Assembly: GCA_030252795.1 (NCBI GenBank)
Contig: CP127080.1
Location: 1,252,501 to 1,316,500, forward strand
Reading direction: 5' to 3'
Source: Porticoccaceae bacterium LTM1
GTDB taxonomy: Bacteria > Pseudomonadota > Gammaproteobacteria > Pseudomonadales > Porticoccaceae
DNA length: 64,000 bases
In this document: piece by piece, positions 53,295 through 62,751 of the stretch
Layout of the letters: each line of letters begins with the position of its first letter
How positions within the stretch are numbered: the first letter of the stretch is position 1
Translations under genes and position numbers: made by a program
The notes under the pieces: model-generated
What the model saw: the letters and a program-made list of their open reading frames with translations, nothing else
Database searches by the model: none
What the model was told of the DNA's origin: nothing

Positions 53295-53840
53295 ATTAAG
53301 AAAGATTACAAAAAGGGGCAGCAGAAGCGAGCCCGCCTGAACGACGAGATTACTGGCCTGAGTGAAGTACGCCTGGTTGGCGTAGACGGCGAACAGATTG
53401 GTATCGTTTCGATGGACGAAGCCATGTCAGCCGCGCAAGAAGCGAAGCTGGATCTGGTTGAAATTTCTGCTGACGCCAAGCCGCCAGTCTGTAAAATCAT
53501 GGACTACGGCAAACATGTGTTTGAACTGAAGAAGCAGCTGGCTGCACAGCGCAAGAAGCAGAAGCAAACTCAGGTTAAAGAGATGAAATTCCGTCCGGGT
53601 ACGGACGAAGGGGACTACCAGATCAAACTGCGTAGTCTGAAACGTTTCCTGGAAGGTGGGGATAAGGCCAAGGTGACTCTGCGTTACCGCGGTCGTGAAA
53701 TGGCCCACCAGGAACTCGGGATCGAGATGCTGAAGCGCATCGAAAAAGATCTCGAAGAATTGGGGCAAGTAGAGCAGTTCCCGAAAATGGAAGGCCGTCA
53801 GCTGACCATGGTGCTCGCCCCGCGTAGCAAGAAGAAGTAA
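53295..53840 (+). CDS. infC: Translation initiation factor IF-3 (ATT start)
   Basis: 181 residues starting at ATT 53295, preceded by GGAG at 53282-53285. From there [20 protein letters not shown] leads into the conserved [20 protein letters not shown]. The first ATG (53412) would remove a third of the N-terminal domain. IF-3 keeps the 30S subunit free and rejects non-canonical starts. Its own AUU start lets it repress itself, a mechanism known from E. coli. The C-terminal domain ([34 protein letters not shown]) is complete. Confidence 0.95.
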   Translation: MKKDYKKGQQKRARLNDEITGLSEVRLVGVDGEQIGIVSMDEAMSAAQEAKLDLVEISADAKPPVCKIMDYGKHVFELKKQLAAQRKKQKQTQVKEMKFRPGTDEGDYQIKLRSLKRFLEGGDKAKVTLRYRGREMAHQELGIEMLKRIEKDLEELGQVEQFPKMEGRQLTMVLAPRSKKK

Positions 53841-53850
53841 CCATTTATCG

Positions 53851-53910
53851 TCGTTCCCGTGAAGACGGGAACCCACCATCGAAAGATGGATTCCCGTTTT
53901 CGCGGGAATG
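53851..53910. repeat. TTCCCGTGAAGACGGGAA-family palindrome between infC and rpmI
   Basis: CGTTCCCGTGAAGACGGGAA and GATTCCCGTTTTCGCGGGAA form nested hairpins, like the copy at 20946-21020. Confidence 0.82.
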
Positions 53911-54014
53911 CAGGAAAGGCCCAGGCCTTGACGATAAGATGGCTGTATCGCCCTCAGCCTATTGGCTGGCTGACCGAACAGGCTTCTTCATTTATTAACT
54001 GGACACACCTCAGA

Positions 54015-54144
54015 AACTGAAATTCGTTATCGAGGCAGCCAGTGCAAGGCAAAAGTGCGCGAAAATTGGGAGTTTATTGAAATAAATGACCGATTTGAGC
54101 CCACTTTTAACGCAGCAATGGCAACGCAGATAGGATTTCAATTG
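54015..54144. mobile_element. MITE-like element in the infC-rpmI gap
   Basis: The segment TTATCGAGGCAGCCAGTGCA, then GGGAGTTTATTGAAATAAAT and GACCGATTT, follows the interior of the 27395-27597 element closely. The ends (AACTGAAATT and ATTTCAATTG) form a short inverted pair, different from the other copy. It has no coding capacity. With the palindrome upstream it enlarges the gap to 336 bp. Confidence 0.65.
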
Positions 54145-54176
54145 GGGAATAAGTGTCACATTGTGGAGTAGATACA

Positions 54177-54368
54177 ATGCCAAAAGCCAAAGTACATAGC
54201 GGTGCTGCCAAGCGTTTCAAGAAAACTGCTTCTGGCTACAAGCACAAGCACGCTAACAAGAGCCACATCTTGACCAAAATGAGCACCAAGCGTAAGCGTC
54301 AGCTGCGCGGCACCGATCTGATGAACGCTGCCGACAAGCCGCTGGTAGATCGTATGCTGCGCGTTTAA
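54177..54368 (+). CDS. rpmI: 50S ribosomal protein L35
   Basis: 63 residues from ATG at 54177 (GGAG upstream). The basic sequence [20 protein letters not shown] and [16 protein letters not shown] is typical of L35. It lies between infC and rplT as expected. In E. coli this region is repressed by L20 through the mRNA leader. Confidence 0.97.
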   Translation: MPKAKVHSGAAKRFKKTASGYKHKHANKSHILTKMSTKRKRQLRGTDLMNAADKPLVDRMLRV

Positions 54369-54407
54369 GCGCACCGGTAACCATTTTAAGTTTAAGAGGA
54401 TAGAGTA

Positions 54408-54764
54408 ATGGCTCGAGTTAAACGTGGTGTGGTTGCGCGTCGCAGTCACAAGAAAATTCTGAAGCAGGCCAAGGGTTACTACGGTGCCCGTAGTCGTGTA
54501 TTGCGTGTTGCCAAGCAAGCAGTAACCAAAGCTGGTCAATATGCATACCGCGACCGTCGTGTTAAGAAGCGTACTTTCCGTCAGTTGTGGATTACGCGTA
54601 TTAACGCTCAGGCTCGCAACGAAGGTATCACCTATAGCCAGTTCATCAACGGCCTGAAAAAGGCTGGTGTGATTCTGGACCGTCGCGTTCTGGCCGACCT
54701 GGCTGTTCACGACAAGGCTGGTTTTGCGGCAGTAGTTGAAAAAGCGAAAGCCGCCCTTGCCTGA
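54408..54764 (+). CDS. rplT: 50S ribosomal protein L20
   Basis: 118 residues, canonical length. [20 protein letters not shown] and [20 protein letters not shown] are diagnostic. It binds 23S rRNA early in assembly and in other species represses rpmI-rplT by binding their mRNA. It lies 39 bases after rpmI with AGAGGATAGAG before the ATG and is followed by a strong terminator. Confidence 0.98.
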   Translation: MARVKRGVVARRSHKKILKQAKGYYGARSRVLRVAKQAVTKAGQYAYRDRRVKKRTFRQLWITRINAQARNEGITYSQFINGLKKAGVILDRRVLADLAVHDKAGFAAVVEKAKAALA

Positions 54765-54830
54765 TCAATCTCGTTAGAGGTTGAAACACTTGCCGACAAT
54801 GTCGAACAGGTGTAACAAAAGAAGTACCAG

Positions 54831-54868
54831 AATAGGGAAAGGGCTTGCGCTCTTTCCCTATTTTTTTT
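54831..54868 (+). terminator. Rho-independent terminator after rplT
   Basis: AATAGGGAAAG and CTTTCCCTATT pair around a short GC loop, followed by eight Ts. It separates the thrS-infC-rpmI-rplT unit from pheST. Confidence 0.92.
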
Positions 54869-54874
54869 GCATAG

Positions 54875-56184
<1,310 letters not shown>

Positions 56185-56190
56185 TTGACA

Positions 56191-56341
56191 GGTCGCACGT
56201 CGCACGTCTGACGTCGCACGCGGTGTGGCAGTTGGTAAAGCTAGGCGAAATAAAACGAGAGCGTTCTGGCTATTGAATTACATAGTTGAGATAGGTGGTT
56301 TTAGCGTGCGACGTGCGACGTGCGACGTCAGACGTGCGACC
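56191..56341. repeat. GTCGCAC-heptad element between pheS and pheT
   Basis: The left end GGTCGCACGTCGCACGTCTG and the right end, the inverted CAGACGTGCGACC preceded by GTGCGAC heptads, enclose about 90 bases of unrelated sequence. The ends match those of 22201-22391, and both contain a TTTAGCGTGCGACG junction. Confidence 0.85.
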
Positions 56342-56400
56342 ACTTTCAAAAAAGTAGAGAGCTTTGAGCCTGCAAATTAGGCCAAACAAAGGATGAAATA

Positions 56401-58794
56401 ATGAAATTCAGCGAATCCTGGTTGCGCGAGTGGGCGAACCCGCAGATTACAACTGATGAACTGGTGGCCCAGGTCACTATGGCTGGCCTGGAAGTGGATG
56501 GTGTTGAGCCTGCTGCTGCGGAATTTAGCGGCGTTGTTGTTGGTGAAATTGTTGCGATTGAGCAGCACCCTGATGCAGACAAGCTGCGTGTTTGTCAGGT
56601 GACTGGCAACGGCGACGAAACTGTACAGGTGGTTTGTGGCGCGCCTAATGCGCGTCAGGGCTTGAAGGTGGCGTTTGCCACTGTCGGTGCCAAATTGCCG
56701 GGTGACTTCAAAATCAAGAAAGCCAAACTGCGCGGCGTTGAATCCAACGGCATGCTCTGCTCGGAAGATGAGCTGGGTGTTTCCGAGGCGGCTGATGGCA
56801 TCTGGGAATTGCCGCTGGATGCTCCAGTTGGTACCGATATTCGTGAGTACCTGAAGCTGGACGACCAGCTGATCGAAATCGACCTGACTCCCAACCGTGG
56901 TGACTGCCTGAGTGTTCGTGGTGTGGCCCGTGAAGTGGGGGTACTGAACCAGGTTGACGTTAACGAAGTAAGTATTGAGCCGGTTGCTCCGCAAATCGAC
57001 GATGTATTTTCGGTTGAGCTGCTCGCTCCCGAAGGTTGCCCGAATTACATTGGCCGGGTTATTCGCAATGTGGATACCACTCGCCCGACACCTTTCTGGA
57101 TGCAGGAAAAATTGCGTCGCAGCGGTTTGCGCCCAATTGATCCGGTAGTGGATGTTACCAACTTCGTTCTGCTGGAACTGGGTCAGCCAATGCACGCCTT
57201 TGATCTCAGCAAGCTGGATGGCGGCATTCGCGTTCGCATGGCGGAAGAGGGTGAAGAGCTGAAGTTGCTGGATGGTTCCGAAGTGAAACTCAACTCCGAC
57301 ACTCTGGTAATTGCCGACCACAGCAAGGCGGTTGCCATGGGCGGAATTATGGGTGGTGACGACTCGGCAGTAGCGGAAGGCAGTAAGGATATTTTCCTGG
57401 AGTGCGCCTACTTCAACCCGCTGGTTATCGCAGGACGTGCCCGTAATTACGGTATGCACACCGATGCGTCACATCGCTACGAGCGCGGTGTTGATCCGCA
57501 GCTTCAGGAGATGGCAGTAGAGCGTGCCACTCAGCTGCTTATCGATATTGTTGGTGGTCAGCCTGGGCCGTTGGCGCGCAGCTGCTCCGAAGAGCACATG
57601 CCAAAGCCGGCTCAGGTTGAGCTGCGCAAAGCTCGTCTGGAGCAGCAGTTGGGCCTGACACTCGCCGATGATGTAGTAGTTGAGATGTTGACTCGCCTCG
57701 GTCTTGAGCTGGTATCCAGCAGTGACGACAGCTGGACATTCAAGGCGCCAAGCTGGCGTTTTGATATTGCTATTGAAGCTGACCTGGTTGAAGAGATCGC
57801 CCGAGTCTATGGCTATAACCGCTTGCCAACTACCACGTTGGAAGCGCCGCTGCCGATTCTTCCCAAGCTGGAAGCCAAAGTTGGATTGCCGGCTTTGCGT
57901 GAGCAATTGATTGGTCGTGGCTATGAAGAAGCGATTACCTACAGTTTCGTTGATCCTGCCATGCAGGAATTGATTGAGCCAAATGCGCCGACTGTCGCAT
58001 TGGCAAATCCGATTTCAGCCGATATGGGCGTAATGCGTCGCAGTTTGTGGTGCGGTCTGCTGGGAGCGTTAAAGCGCAACCTGAATCGTCAACAACCCCG
58101 TGTTCGCCTGTTTGAGTCTGGCCTGCGTTTTCTGCCGACAGCCCAGAACTCACTGGATGGCCTCAAGCAACAGCCGGTAATTTCCGGTCTGATCTGCGGT
58201 CGTCGTCTGGAAGAAAACTGGACCCACGATAAGCAAGGCGTCGATTTTTACGATCTGAAAGGCGATGTGGAAGCGCTGTTGTCACTGACTGGTGATGCAG
58301 AGTCGTTCGAATTTGCCCGTTGCGAGAATCCGGCTTTGCACCCGGGGCAGAGTGCAGCAATTTTGCGCAATGGCCAGCAAGTTGGTGTGTTAGGTAAGTT
58401 GCATCCTTCTGTTCAAAAGCAGGCGGATGTCGGTCCAGACGTATATCTGTTTGAGATTGAGCTGGATGCTGTTTCTGAAGCGCGCCTGCCTGCCTTCCAT
58501 GAGTTAAGTAAATTCCCTGAAGTGCGACGCGATATTGCCCTGGTTGTAGATGCCGATGTGGCCGTTGGTGACTTGAGTAAAACCGCTCAGCAGGTTGCGG
58601 GCGACACTCTGGTTGACTTAAAGGTGTTTGACGTCTATCAAGGCAAAGGTATTGAAAACAATAGAAAAAGTGTTGCACTGGGCTTGATCTTTAGGGATTT
58701 ATCCCGCACCCTTAACGAGCAGGAAGTCAACGAAGCGGTTGAACAAGTTCTAAAAGCGCTTCAACAACAATATGGTGCCACTCTCAGGGGCTGA
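56401..58794 (+). CDS. pheT: Phenylalanyl-tRNA synthetase beta subunit
   Basis: 797 residues, full length. It starts MKFSESWLREWANPQITTDE and contains the tRNA-binding OB/EMAP-like domain (about 40-150, VCQVTGNGDETVQVVCGAPN), the B3/B4 editing domain (PVVDVTNFVLLELGQPMHAF), B5 and the pseudo-catalytic core. The C-terminal ferredoxin-fold anticodon domain (FPEVRRDIALVVDADVAVGD, SVALGLIFRDLSRTL) ends the protein. It edits Tyr-tRNA-Phe and binds tRNA. It is followed 51 bases later by ihfA, the conserved neighbour. Confidence 0.98.
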   Translation: MKFSESWLREWANPQITTDELVAQVTMAGLEVDGVEPAAAEFSGVVVGEIVAIEQHPDADKLRVCQVTGNGDETVQVVCGAPNARQGLKVAFATVGAKLPGDFKIKKAKLRGVESNGMLCSEDELGVSEAADGIWELPLDAPVGTDIREYLKLDDQLIEIDLTPNRGDCLSVRGVAREVGVLNQVDVNEVSIEPVAPQIDDVFSVELLAPEGCPNYIGRVIRNVDTTRPTPFWMQEKLRRSGLRPIDPVVDVTNFVLLELGQPMHAFDLSKLDGGIRVRMAEEGEELKLLDGSEVKLNSDTLVIADHSKAVAMGGIMGGDDSAVAEGSKDIFLECAYFNPLVIAGRARNYGMHTDASHRYERGVDPQLQEMAVERATQLLIDIVGGQPGPLARSCSEEHMPKPAQVELRKARLEQQLGLTLADDVVVEMLTRLGLELVSSSDDSWTFKAPSWRFDIAIEADLVEEIARVYGYNRLPTTTLEAPLPILPKLEAKVGLPALREQLIGRGYEEAITYSFVDPAMQELIEPNAPTVALANPISADMGVMRRSLWCGLLGALKRNLNRQQPRVRLFESGLRFLPTAQNSLDGLKQQPVISGLICGRRLEENWTHDKQGVDFYDLKGDVEALLSLTGDAESFEFARCENPALHPGQSAAILRNGQQVGVLGKLHPSVQKQADVGPDVYLFEIELDAVSEARLPAFHELSKFPEVRRDIALVVDADVAVGDLSKTAQQVAGDTLVDLKVFDVYQGKGIENNRKSVALGLIFRDLSRTLNEQEVNEAVEQVLKALQQQYGATLRG

Positions 58795-58845
58795 CTCTCC
58801 CGGGAGGGGAAAGCTTAGGTGGGAATGACTCCAGGTGGGTAAAAT

Positions 58846-59160
58846 ATGACGGCACTAACAAAAGCCGATCTTGCCGAAATGTTGTTTAACGATCTTGGCC
58901 TCAACAAACGTGAGGCCAAGGAAATTGTTGAGTTGTTCTTCGAAGAGATCAGAACCGCCCTCGAAAATAATGAACAGGTAAAACTGTCCGGATTTGGCAA
59001 TTTCGATCTGCGTGACAAAAGTACCAGGCCAGGCCGCAACCCAAAAACGGGAGAAGAAATTCCGATTTCTGCTCGCCGGGTTGTAACCTTCAAGCCAGGG
59101 CAAAAGCTCAAGGCACGCGTCGAAAACAGGGTAGATGACTATGCTGGAACCGAGCAATAA
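58846..59160 (+). CDS. ihfA: Integration host factor alpha subunit
   Basis: 104 residues. [20 protein letters not shown], then [14 protein letters not shown] and [20 protein letters not shown], carry the HU/IHF fold and the intercalating Pro arm. With IhfB it bends DNA at specific sites in recombination, replication and transcription. It lies downstream of pheT as in many gammaproteobacteria. Its 3' end overlaps the start of the MerR-type gene by 20 bases. Confidence 0.97.
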   Translation: MTALTKADLAEMLFNDLGLNKREAKEIVELFFEEIRTALENNEQVKLSGFGNFDLRDKSTRPGRNPKTGEEIPISARRVVTFKPGQKLKARVENRVDDYAGTEQ

Positions 59161-59497
59161 TAACGAGTTGCCTGCGATACCGGGAAAGCGCTATTTCACA
59201 ATTGGTGAGGTCAGCGAGCTTTGCGAAGTGAAGCCGCATGTGTTGCGTTACTGGGAGCAGGAGTTTCCAAATCTCAGCCCCGCAAAGCGCCGCGGTAATC
59301 GCCGTTACTATCAGCGTCAGGATGTTTTGCTGATTCGCCAGATTCGCTCTCTGCTGTACGACCAGGGTTACACCATTGGTGGCGCCCGTCAGCGTCTTGG
59401 CGGTGGCGATGCCAAAGAGGAGGCCACCCAGGTTCGTCAGCTGATTGGCCAAACTGTTAAAGAGCTGGAAGACGTATTGGAAGTGCTTAACGCCTGA
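59141..59497 (+). CDS. MerR-family transcriptional regulator
   Basis: 118 residues from ATG at 59141 (ATG 59135 also in frame). The MerR winged helix-turn-helix is [32 protein letters not shown] and [19 protein letters not shown], with a C-terminal coiled helix ([20 protein letters not shown]). No metal- or ligand-binding Cys is present. The gene regularly follows ihfA in Pseudomonas and relatives, but its target is unknown. The 20-base overlap with ihfA suggests translational coupling. Confidence 0.93.
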   Translation: MLEPSNNNELPAIPGKRYFTIGEVSELCEVKPHVLRYWEQEFPNLSPAKRRGNRRYYQRQDVLLIRQIRSLLYDQGYTIGGARQRLGGGDAKEEATQVRQLIGQTVKELEDVLEVLNA

Positions 59498-59559
59498 CCA
59501 GACGGCGAAAATTCAGTTGCAAAGAGACGCCCAATCCGTATGATAGGCGCCTCTTCAAG

Positions 59560-59636
59560 CGGAGTGTAGCGCAGCCTGGTAGCGCACCACACTGGGGGTG
59601 TGGTGGTCGTCGGTTCAAATCCGGCCACTCCGACCA
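59560..59636 (+). tRNA. tRNA-Pro (anticodon GGG)
   Basis: A complete cloverleaf. The acceptor CGGAGTG pairs with CACTCCG, the anticodon loop CTGGGGG gives GGG, the T-loop is TTCAAAT and CCA is encoded. It starts with C as bacterial proline tRNAs do. Confidence 0.97.
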
Positions 59637-59882
59637 ATTAAAAAGAAAGGGGCTTCTCGAAAGAGAAGCCCCTTTCTTTTTAACCGACCGAAGGTCGGAC
59701 GTTGTTCTGTAGCGAGCGCCAAAGCGCGAGCGTATCCTTGGTTCACAAAATCGCCGGGAGCGATTTTGAGCGCCGTAGGCGACCCGAAGGGCGAGGGCCA
59801 GGACGGCCCGAGTAAATCCGGCCACATTCTTTCAGTTCTACCTCAGCTCTCGAAAGAGAAGCCCCTTTCTTTTTAACCGACC
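59617..59882. repeat. Partial duplication of the tRNA-Pro 3' end and terminator
   Basis: AAATCCGGCCAC of the tRNA T-arm (59617-59628) recurs at 59814-59825. A 34-bp terminator segment beginning CTCGAAAGAGAAGCCCC (59657-59690) recurs at 59849-59882. The spacer contains GC-rich palindromes (AAAATCGCCGGGAGCGATTTT and CGCCGTAGGCGACCCGAAGG) and no gene. The layout resembles the tRNA-Arg duplication at 805-1042. The gap 59637-59949 holds nothing else. Confidence 0.8.
59641..59682 (+). terminator. Terminator of tRNA-Pro
   Basis: AGAAAGGGGCTTCTC and GAGAAGCCCCTTTCT form a long perfect stem with a GAAA loop and a TTT tail, 4 bases after CCA. Confidence 0.9.
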
Positions 59883-59949
59883 AATTTTTATCTTTCATAC
59901 AAAACCGCTGCCCCTCCGACACCTCGCGATGACATGCAAGAATGTATGG

Positions 59950-60378
59950 TTAACGGTTGAGGTGCTCAAGAGCGGTTTCAACCTGCCGACGATAAGCATA
60001 CTGCTCAAACCAGAGTGTTGGCATTCCGGAAAAGTCTCGGGTTGACGAATCTTTAAAGCGCCAGTGAATCCATCCATCCTGGCAAAACGTCTCCACATAG
60101 AAGTGAGAGCAATCTACGTCGCCACAGGTGCAGCCGAGCAGGATGATATGGCTTTTACCTGGTTCTGTACTCTTGCGCCAGCCATCTACTGAGTAATATT
60201 GCACATCCTCTGCCGGGAGATAGGTGTCATTGAAATGAGAGTAGCCGCTCGTGCTCTCAAAGTCGTGCACCATTGTCATTAGGGGAGTGTCGTTGATACT
60301 AATGTGCAGTATGGGTTTACCTAAGTTTCGTGACCCTGGTTCCATTTCGGTCTGCCACTGCAGGGATAGGTTATTCAC
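59950..60378 (-). CDS. Conserved-looking hypothetical protein with a Cys cluster
   Basis: 142 residues; I do not recognise the family. It is soluble, acidic and aromatic-rich, with no signal peptide or membrane segment. The segment ILLGCTCGDVDCSHFYVETF carries C-x-C-x4-C plus His, which could bind a metal. The C-terminus (WFEQYAYRRQVETALEHLNR) is helical. Balanced composition along the frame suggests a real gene. It lies alone between tRNA-Pro and an AT-rich gap on the plus side. Confidence 0.65.
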   Translation of the reverse strand: MNNLSLQWQTEMEPGSRNLGKPILHISINDTPLMTMVHDFESTSGYSHFNDTYLPAEDVQYYSVDGWRKSTEPGKSHIILLGCTCGDVDCSHFYVETFCQDGWIHWRFKDSSTRDFSGMPTLWFEQYAYRRQVETALEHLNR

Positions 60379-60545
60379 GAAAATTCCTGTTACGTTGTTT
60401 AGTCTCGAATATGAAATTAATAGGTTATGCCTTATTCAGGTGCTGTCAATAAAAAAGGTTAAGTTCTCATCAAGGGCGTCAGTTTCTGCTTATTCTTTTG
60501 TATTGAGATTTGTAGCACTGTTAATCAAGACAAGAGGGTATAAAA

Positions 60546-60827
60546 ATGGATAACCGGCAATGTGGTATGTATTTGCCGAGTGGCAATATTTGGCCGTCAA
60601 AATATTGGCTGTTTAGTCGATGTAGATTGAAAGCATCCTCTGGAGCTGAAGCGATTGCGGTCATGAAGTTGCTCACAGTATCTGTGGATAAATTCGTAGA
60701 TAACCATCAGATAAATAGCTGTGAGCCTTTAATCGCAGGGGTTTCAGAGGATTGTTTGATTATTGCGCAAAGCAAAAAAATCTGTATGCTAATTAGTCAT
60801 TCGAGCACGCCCCCAATCCTCAAATAA
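60546..60827 (+). CDS. Small hypothetical protein
   Basis: 93 residues; the family is not recognised. ATG 60546 is preceded by GAGGG at 60534-60538 with a suitable gap, which is the main support. No motif, signal peptide or clear membrane segment is visible. Neighbours give no functional hint. It may be a remnant or a chance frame in a region of lower GC content. Confidence 0.35.
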   Translation: MDNRQCGMYLPSGNIWPSKYWLFSRCRLKASSGAEAIAVMKLLTVSVDKFVDNHQINSCEPLIAGVSEDCLIIAQSKKICMLISHSSTPPILK

Positions 60828-61145
60828 CAGTTCCTTTCTCCTCTGTCTACACCGGCAGATATCGAAAAATCTTTAGTCTTATTTGTAAACACCGATTCAA
60901 AGTCGGTTCACAAAATTCCATTTCGTGATGAATTAATAATGTATATGTTTGGCGCTCGCGGGGTTCTGTCTGCCGATTGTTTCATGGGTTTTTAGCCTGC
61001 TGGATAAAGGATCCATCCATCCTGGTTTTTGCTGCCTTAGGGGAGGTGGTGTGGAAACAGGGAAAGGCAAGTGCCAAAAGTGGCATGAGAGCTGCATATC
61101 GCCAGTAGACAGTTTTATAAAAAAGACAACCAAGAAGAACAGCTT
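60828..61145. other. Gap upstream of the chemosensory-type cluster
   Basis: This 318-bp stretch is AT-rich at the left. It contains AGTGCCAAAAGTGGCA-like symmetry at about 61070-61086 and probably holds the promoter of the following cluster. A short open frame at 60949-61161 is not convincing. No repeat of the common families is seen here. Confidence 0.5.
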
Positions 61146-61955
61146 ATGCACAATACAGTAGCATCCAGCGATTCCATATCAGATGCAGGAAATGGCGAGT
61201 TCAAGAAGGCGGCCCGATTATTGTCGGTCTTGCCGTTTTTTGTGCTGATTCCGTTTGCTGTATACGTCGCCGTTGGCACAAAGGCCGGTGCCGTTGAGTT
61301 TTCTCTGTTGGCCGTCAGTGTGGTTGCTGCCGCTCTGGTGGGGTGGCAGGTTTGCCGGATTTTTCATAGTAACTGCCAGGAGTTGGTCAGTTTGCGCGCG
61401 CAGGCACTGGATAATTGCGCCCAGCGTGATGCGGCTATCAATACCCTTGGCAACTTCTTTTCCGAGGTGCTGCCCATCTGGGCGCGCCAGATCAAAATGG
61501 CTCAGGAGCACGCCCGTGAAGAGGTGGAGATTCTGGCTGAGCACTTTGACACCATCGTGAATACGCTGGATGAGCATTGTGATAATCAAAATGCTCAAGG
61601 TTTTTCGATTGCTGCCGATACTGTGGTGGAGGAGCAGGGTTTGCCTGCTCTGAGTAAGGAACGACGCCAGGACATTCGCGATAGTCTGGATAAGATTTTG
61701 GTGTCGCTGCAGTTCCAGGATCGGGTTAACCAGATCCTGGAAGCGGTCGGGTTGAACCTGGAGCAGATTGCTGCACACATTGACCAGATTCTGGATACCG
61801 ATTCGGAAGCGTCTTTGGAAGAGCTGTTGAGTTTGACCAGTTGGCTGGAGTTGATGCAGGAAAACTACACCATGGTCGAGCAAAAGCTGGTGCACAGGCA
61901 GGACCATGTAGCTGTAGTGCCCAGTGCCGACAGTAATGAAGTTGAATTCTTTTAA
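61146..61955 (+). CDS. Membrane protein with chemoreceptor/CheZ-like helical domain
   Basis: 269 residues. Two adjacent membrane helices (about 25-68, LLSVLPFFVLIPFAVYVAVG and EFSLLAVSVVAAALVGWQVC) precede a long cytoplasmic helical region. The stretch ILVSLQFQDRVNQILEAVGL resembles the phosphatase/interaction motif shared by CheZ-like and short chemoreceptor-like proteins. There is no periplasmic sensor domain or classical MCP signalling tip. It is followed by a CheY-like, a STAS and an Hpt protein, so it probably forms the input or phosphatase part of that system. Confidence 0.72.
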   Translation: MHNTVASSDSISDAGNGEFKKAARLLSVLPFFVLIPFAVYVAVGTKAGAVEFSLLAVSVVAAALVGWQVCRIFHSNCQELVSLRAQALDNCAQRDAAINTLGNFFSEVLPIWARQIKMAQEHAREEVEILAEHFDTIVNTLDEHCDNQNAQGFSIAADTVVEEQGLPALSKERRQDIRDSLDKILVSLQFQDRVNQILEAVGLNLEQIAAHIDQILDTDSEASLEELLSLTSWLELMQENYTMVEQKLVHRQDHVAVVPSADSNEVEFF

Positions 61956-62023
61956 TTGAATAAAGAACGGTTCCATCAGAACTTTCATTCAAGAATAAAT
62001 CGCGATGACAACAAGGGTGTGAT

Positions 62024-62389
62024 ATGTCCAAAACAATTCTAATCGTCGATGACTCCATGCCACTGCGCAAAGTCGTTTCCATTTCGCTGAAAGGTGCCGG
62101 TTATGAGGTTATCGAAGCGGAACACGGTCAGGACGCGCTGGATAAGCTCAAATCAAGCAAGGTCAATTTGATCGTCAGTGATATCAACATGCCGGTGATG
62201 GATGGCATTCAGTTCGTTACTGAGCTGAAGAAAATCCCGGAGTACAAATTCACTCCGGTAATTATGTTGACCACTGAATCCGAAGTGGAAAAGAAAGAGC
62301 AGGCCAAAGCAGCAGGCGCACGTGCCTGGATGAACAAGCCGTTCAAACCGGATCAAATGCTCAACGCTGTTGAAAAACTGATGATGTAA
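62024..62389 (+). CDS. CheY-like single-domain response regulator
   Basis: 121 residues, receiver domain only. Acidic pocket D9/D10 (LIVDDSMPLRK), phospho-acceptor D53 (IVSDINMPVMDG), conserved Thr in MLTTESE and Lys in WMNKPF are all present. It would take a phosphoryl group from a CheA/Hpt protein and act by protein contact. It lies in a row with STAS and Hpt genes on the same strand. Confidence 0.93.
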   Translation: MSKTILIVDDSMPLRKVVSISLKGAGYEVIEAEHGQDALDKLKSSKVNLIVSDINMPVMDGIQFVTELKKIPEYKFTPVIMLTTESEVEKKEQAKAAGARAWMNKPFKPDQMLNAVEKLMM

Positions 62390-62400
62390 GAGACCTTCCT

Positions 62401-62709
62401 ATGCCGGTAGTACTGAGAAAACGTAAACGGGAACTGGCTATCGCCTTTACCGACGAGATCACCATCTACCAGGCAGAGGCGGTGGCCGCTGACTTGAAGG
62501 GAATTTTGGGTTCGCTTCAAAGTGGCGAAGAAAAAGCTGTGGTGGCGGATTTGAAGGCCGTCACCGATATCGACTCTTCCGGTGTGCAGCTGTTGCTGGC
62601 AATGGAGAAGTCGCTAGCTAATAAGCAACTGGCTCTTGCTCGAGTGGATCACTGCCAGCAGAGCCAGAGTCTGTTTGATCTCTACAAATTGTCGAGCAGT
62701 GATCAATAA
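62401..62709 (+). CDS. STAS-domain protein (anti-sigma-factor-antagonist type)
   Basis: 102 residues. The STAS fold includes the conserved VTDIDSSGVQLLLAMEKSLA, with a Ser where SpoIIAA-type proteins are phosphorylated. Such proteins switch partners by Ser phosphorylation. The gene lies 11 bases after the CheY-like gene and 42 before an Hpt-STAS protein whose C-terminus it resembles, which suggests duplication within the cluster. Confidence 0.9.
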   Translation: MPVVLRKRKRELAIAFTDEITIYQAEAVAADLKGILGSLQSGEEKAVVADLKAVTDIDSSGVQLLLAMEKSLANKQLALARVDHCQQSQSLFDLYKLSSSDQ

Positions 62710-62751
62710 CAACAAGAAATGTCGAATTAAGCGATTTGAGAGGTTAGCTGC

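Noticed and set aside
60949..61161. 70-codon frame before the membrane protein gene
   Set aside because: No motif, a composition unlike its neighbours, and overlap with the start of the better-supported gene at 61146.
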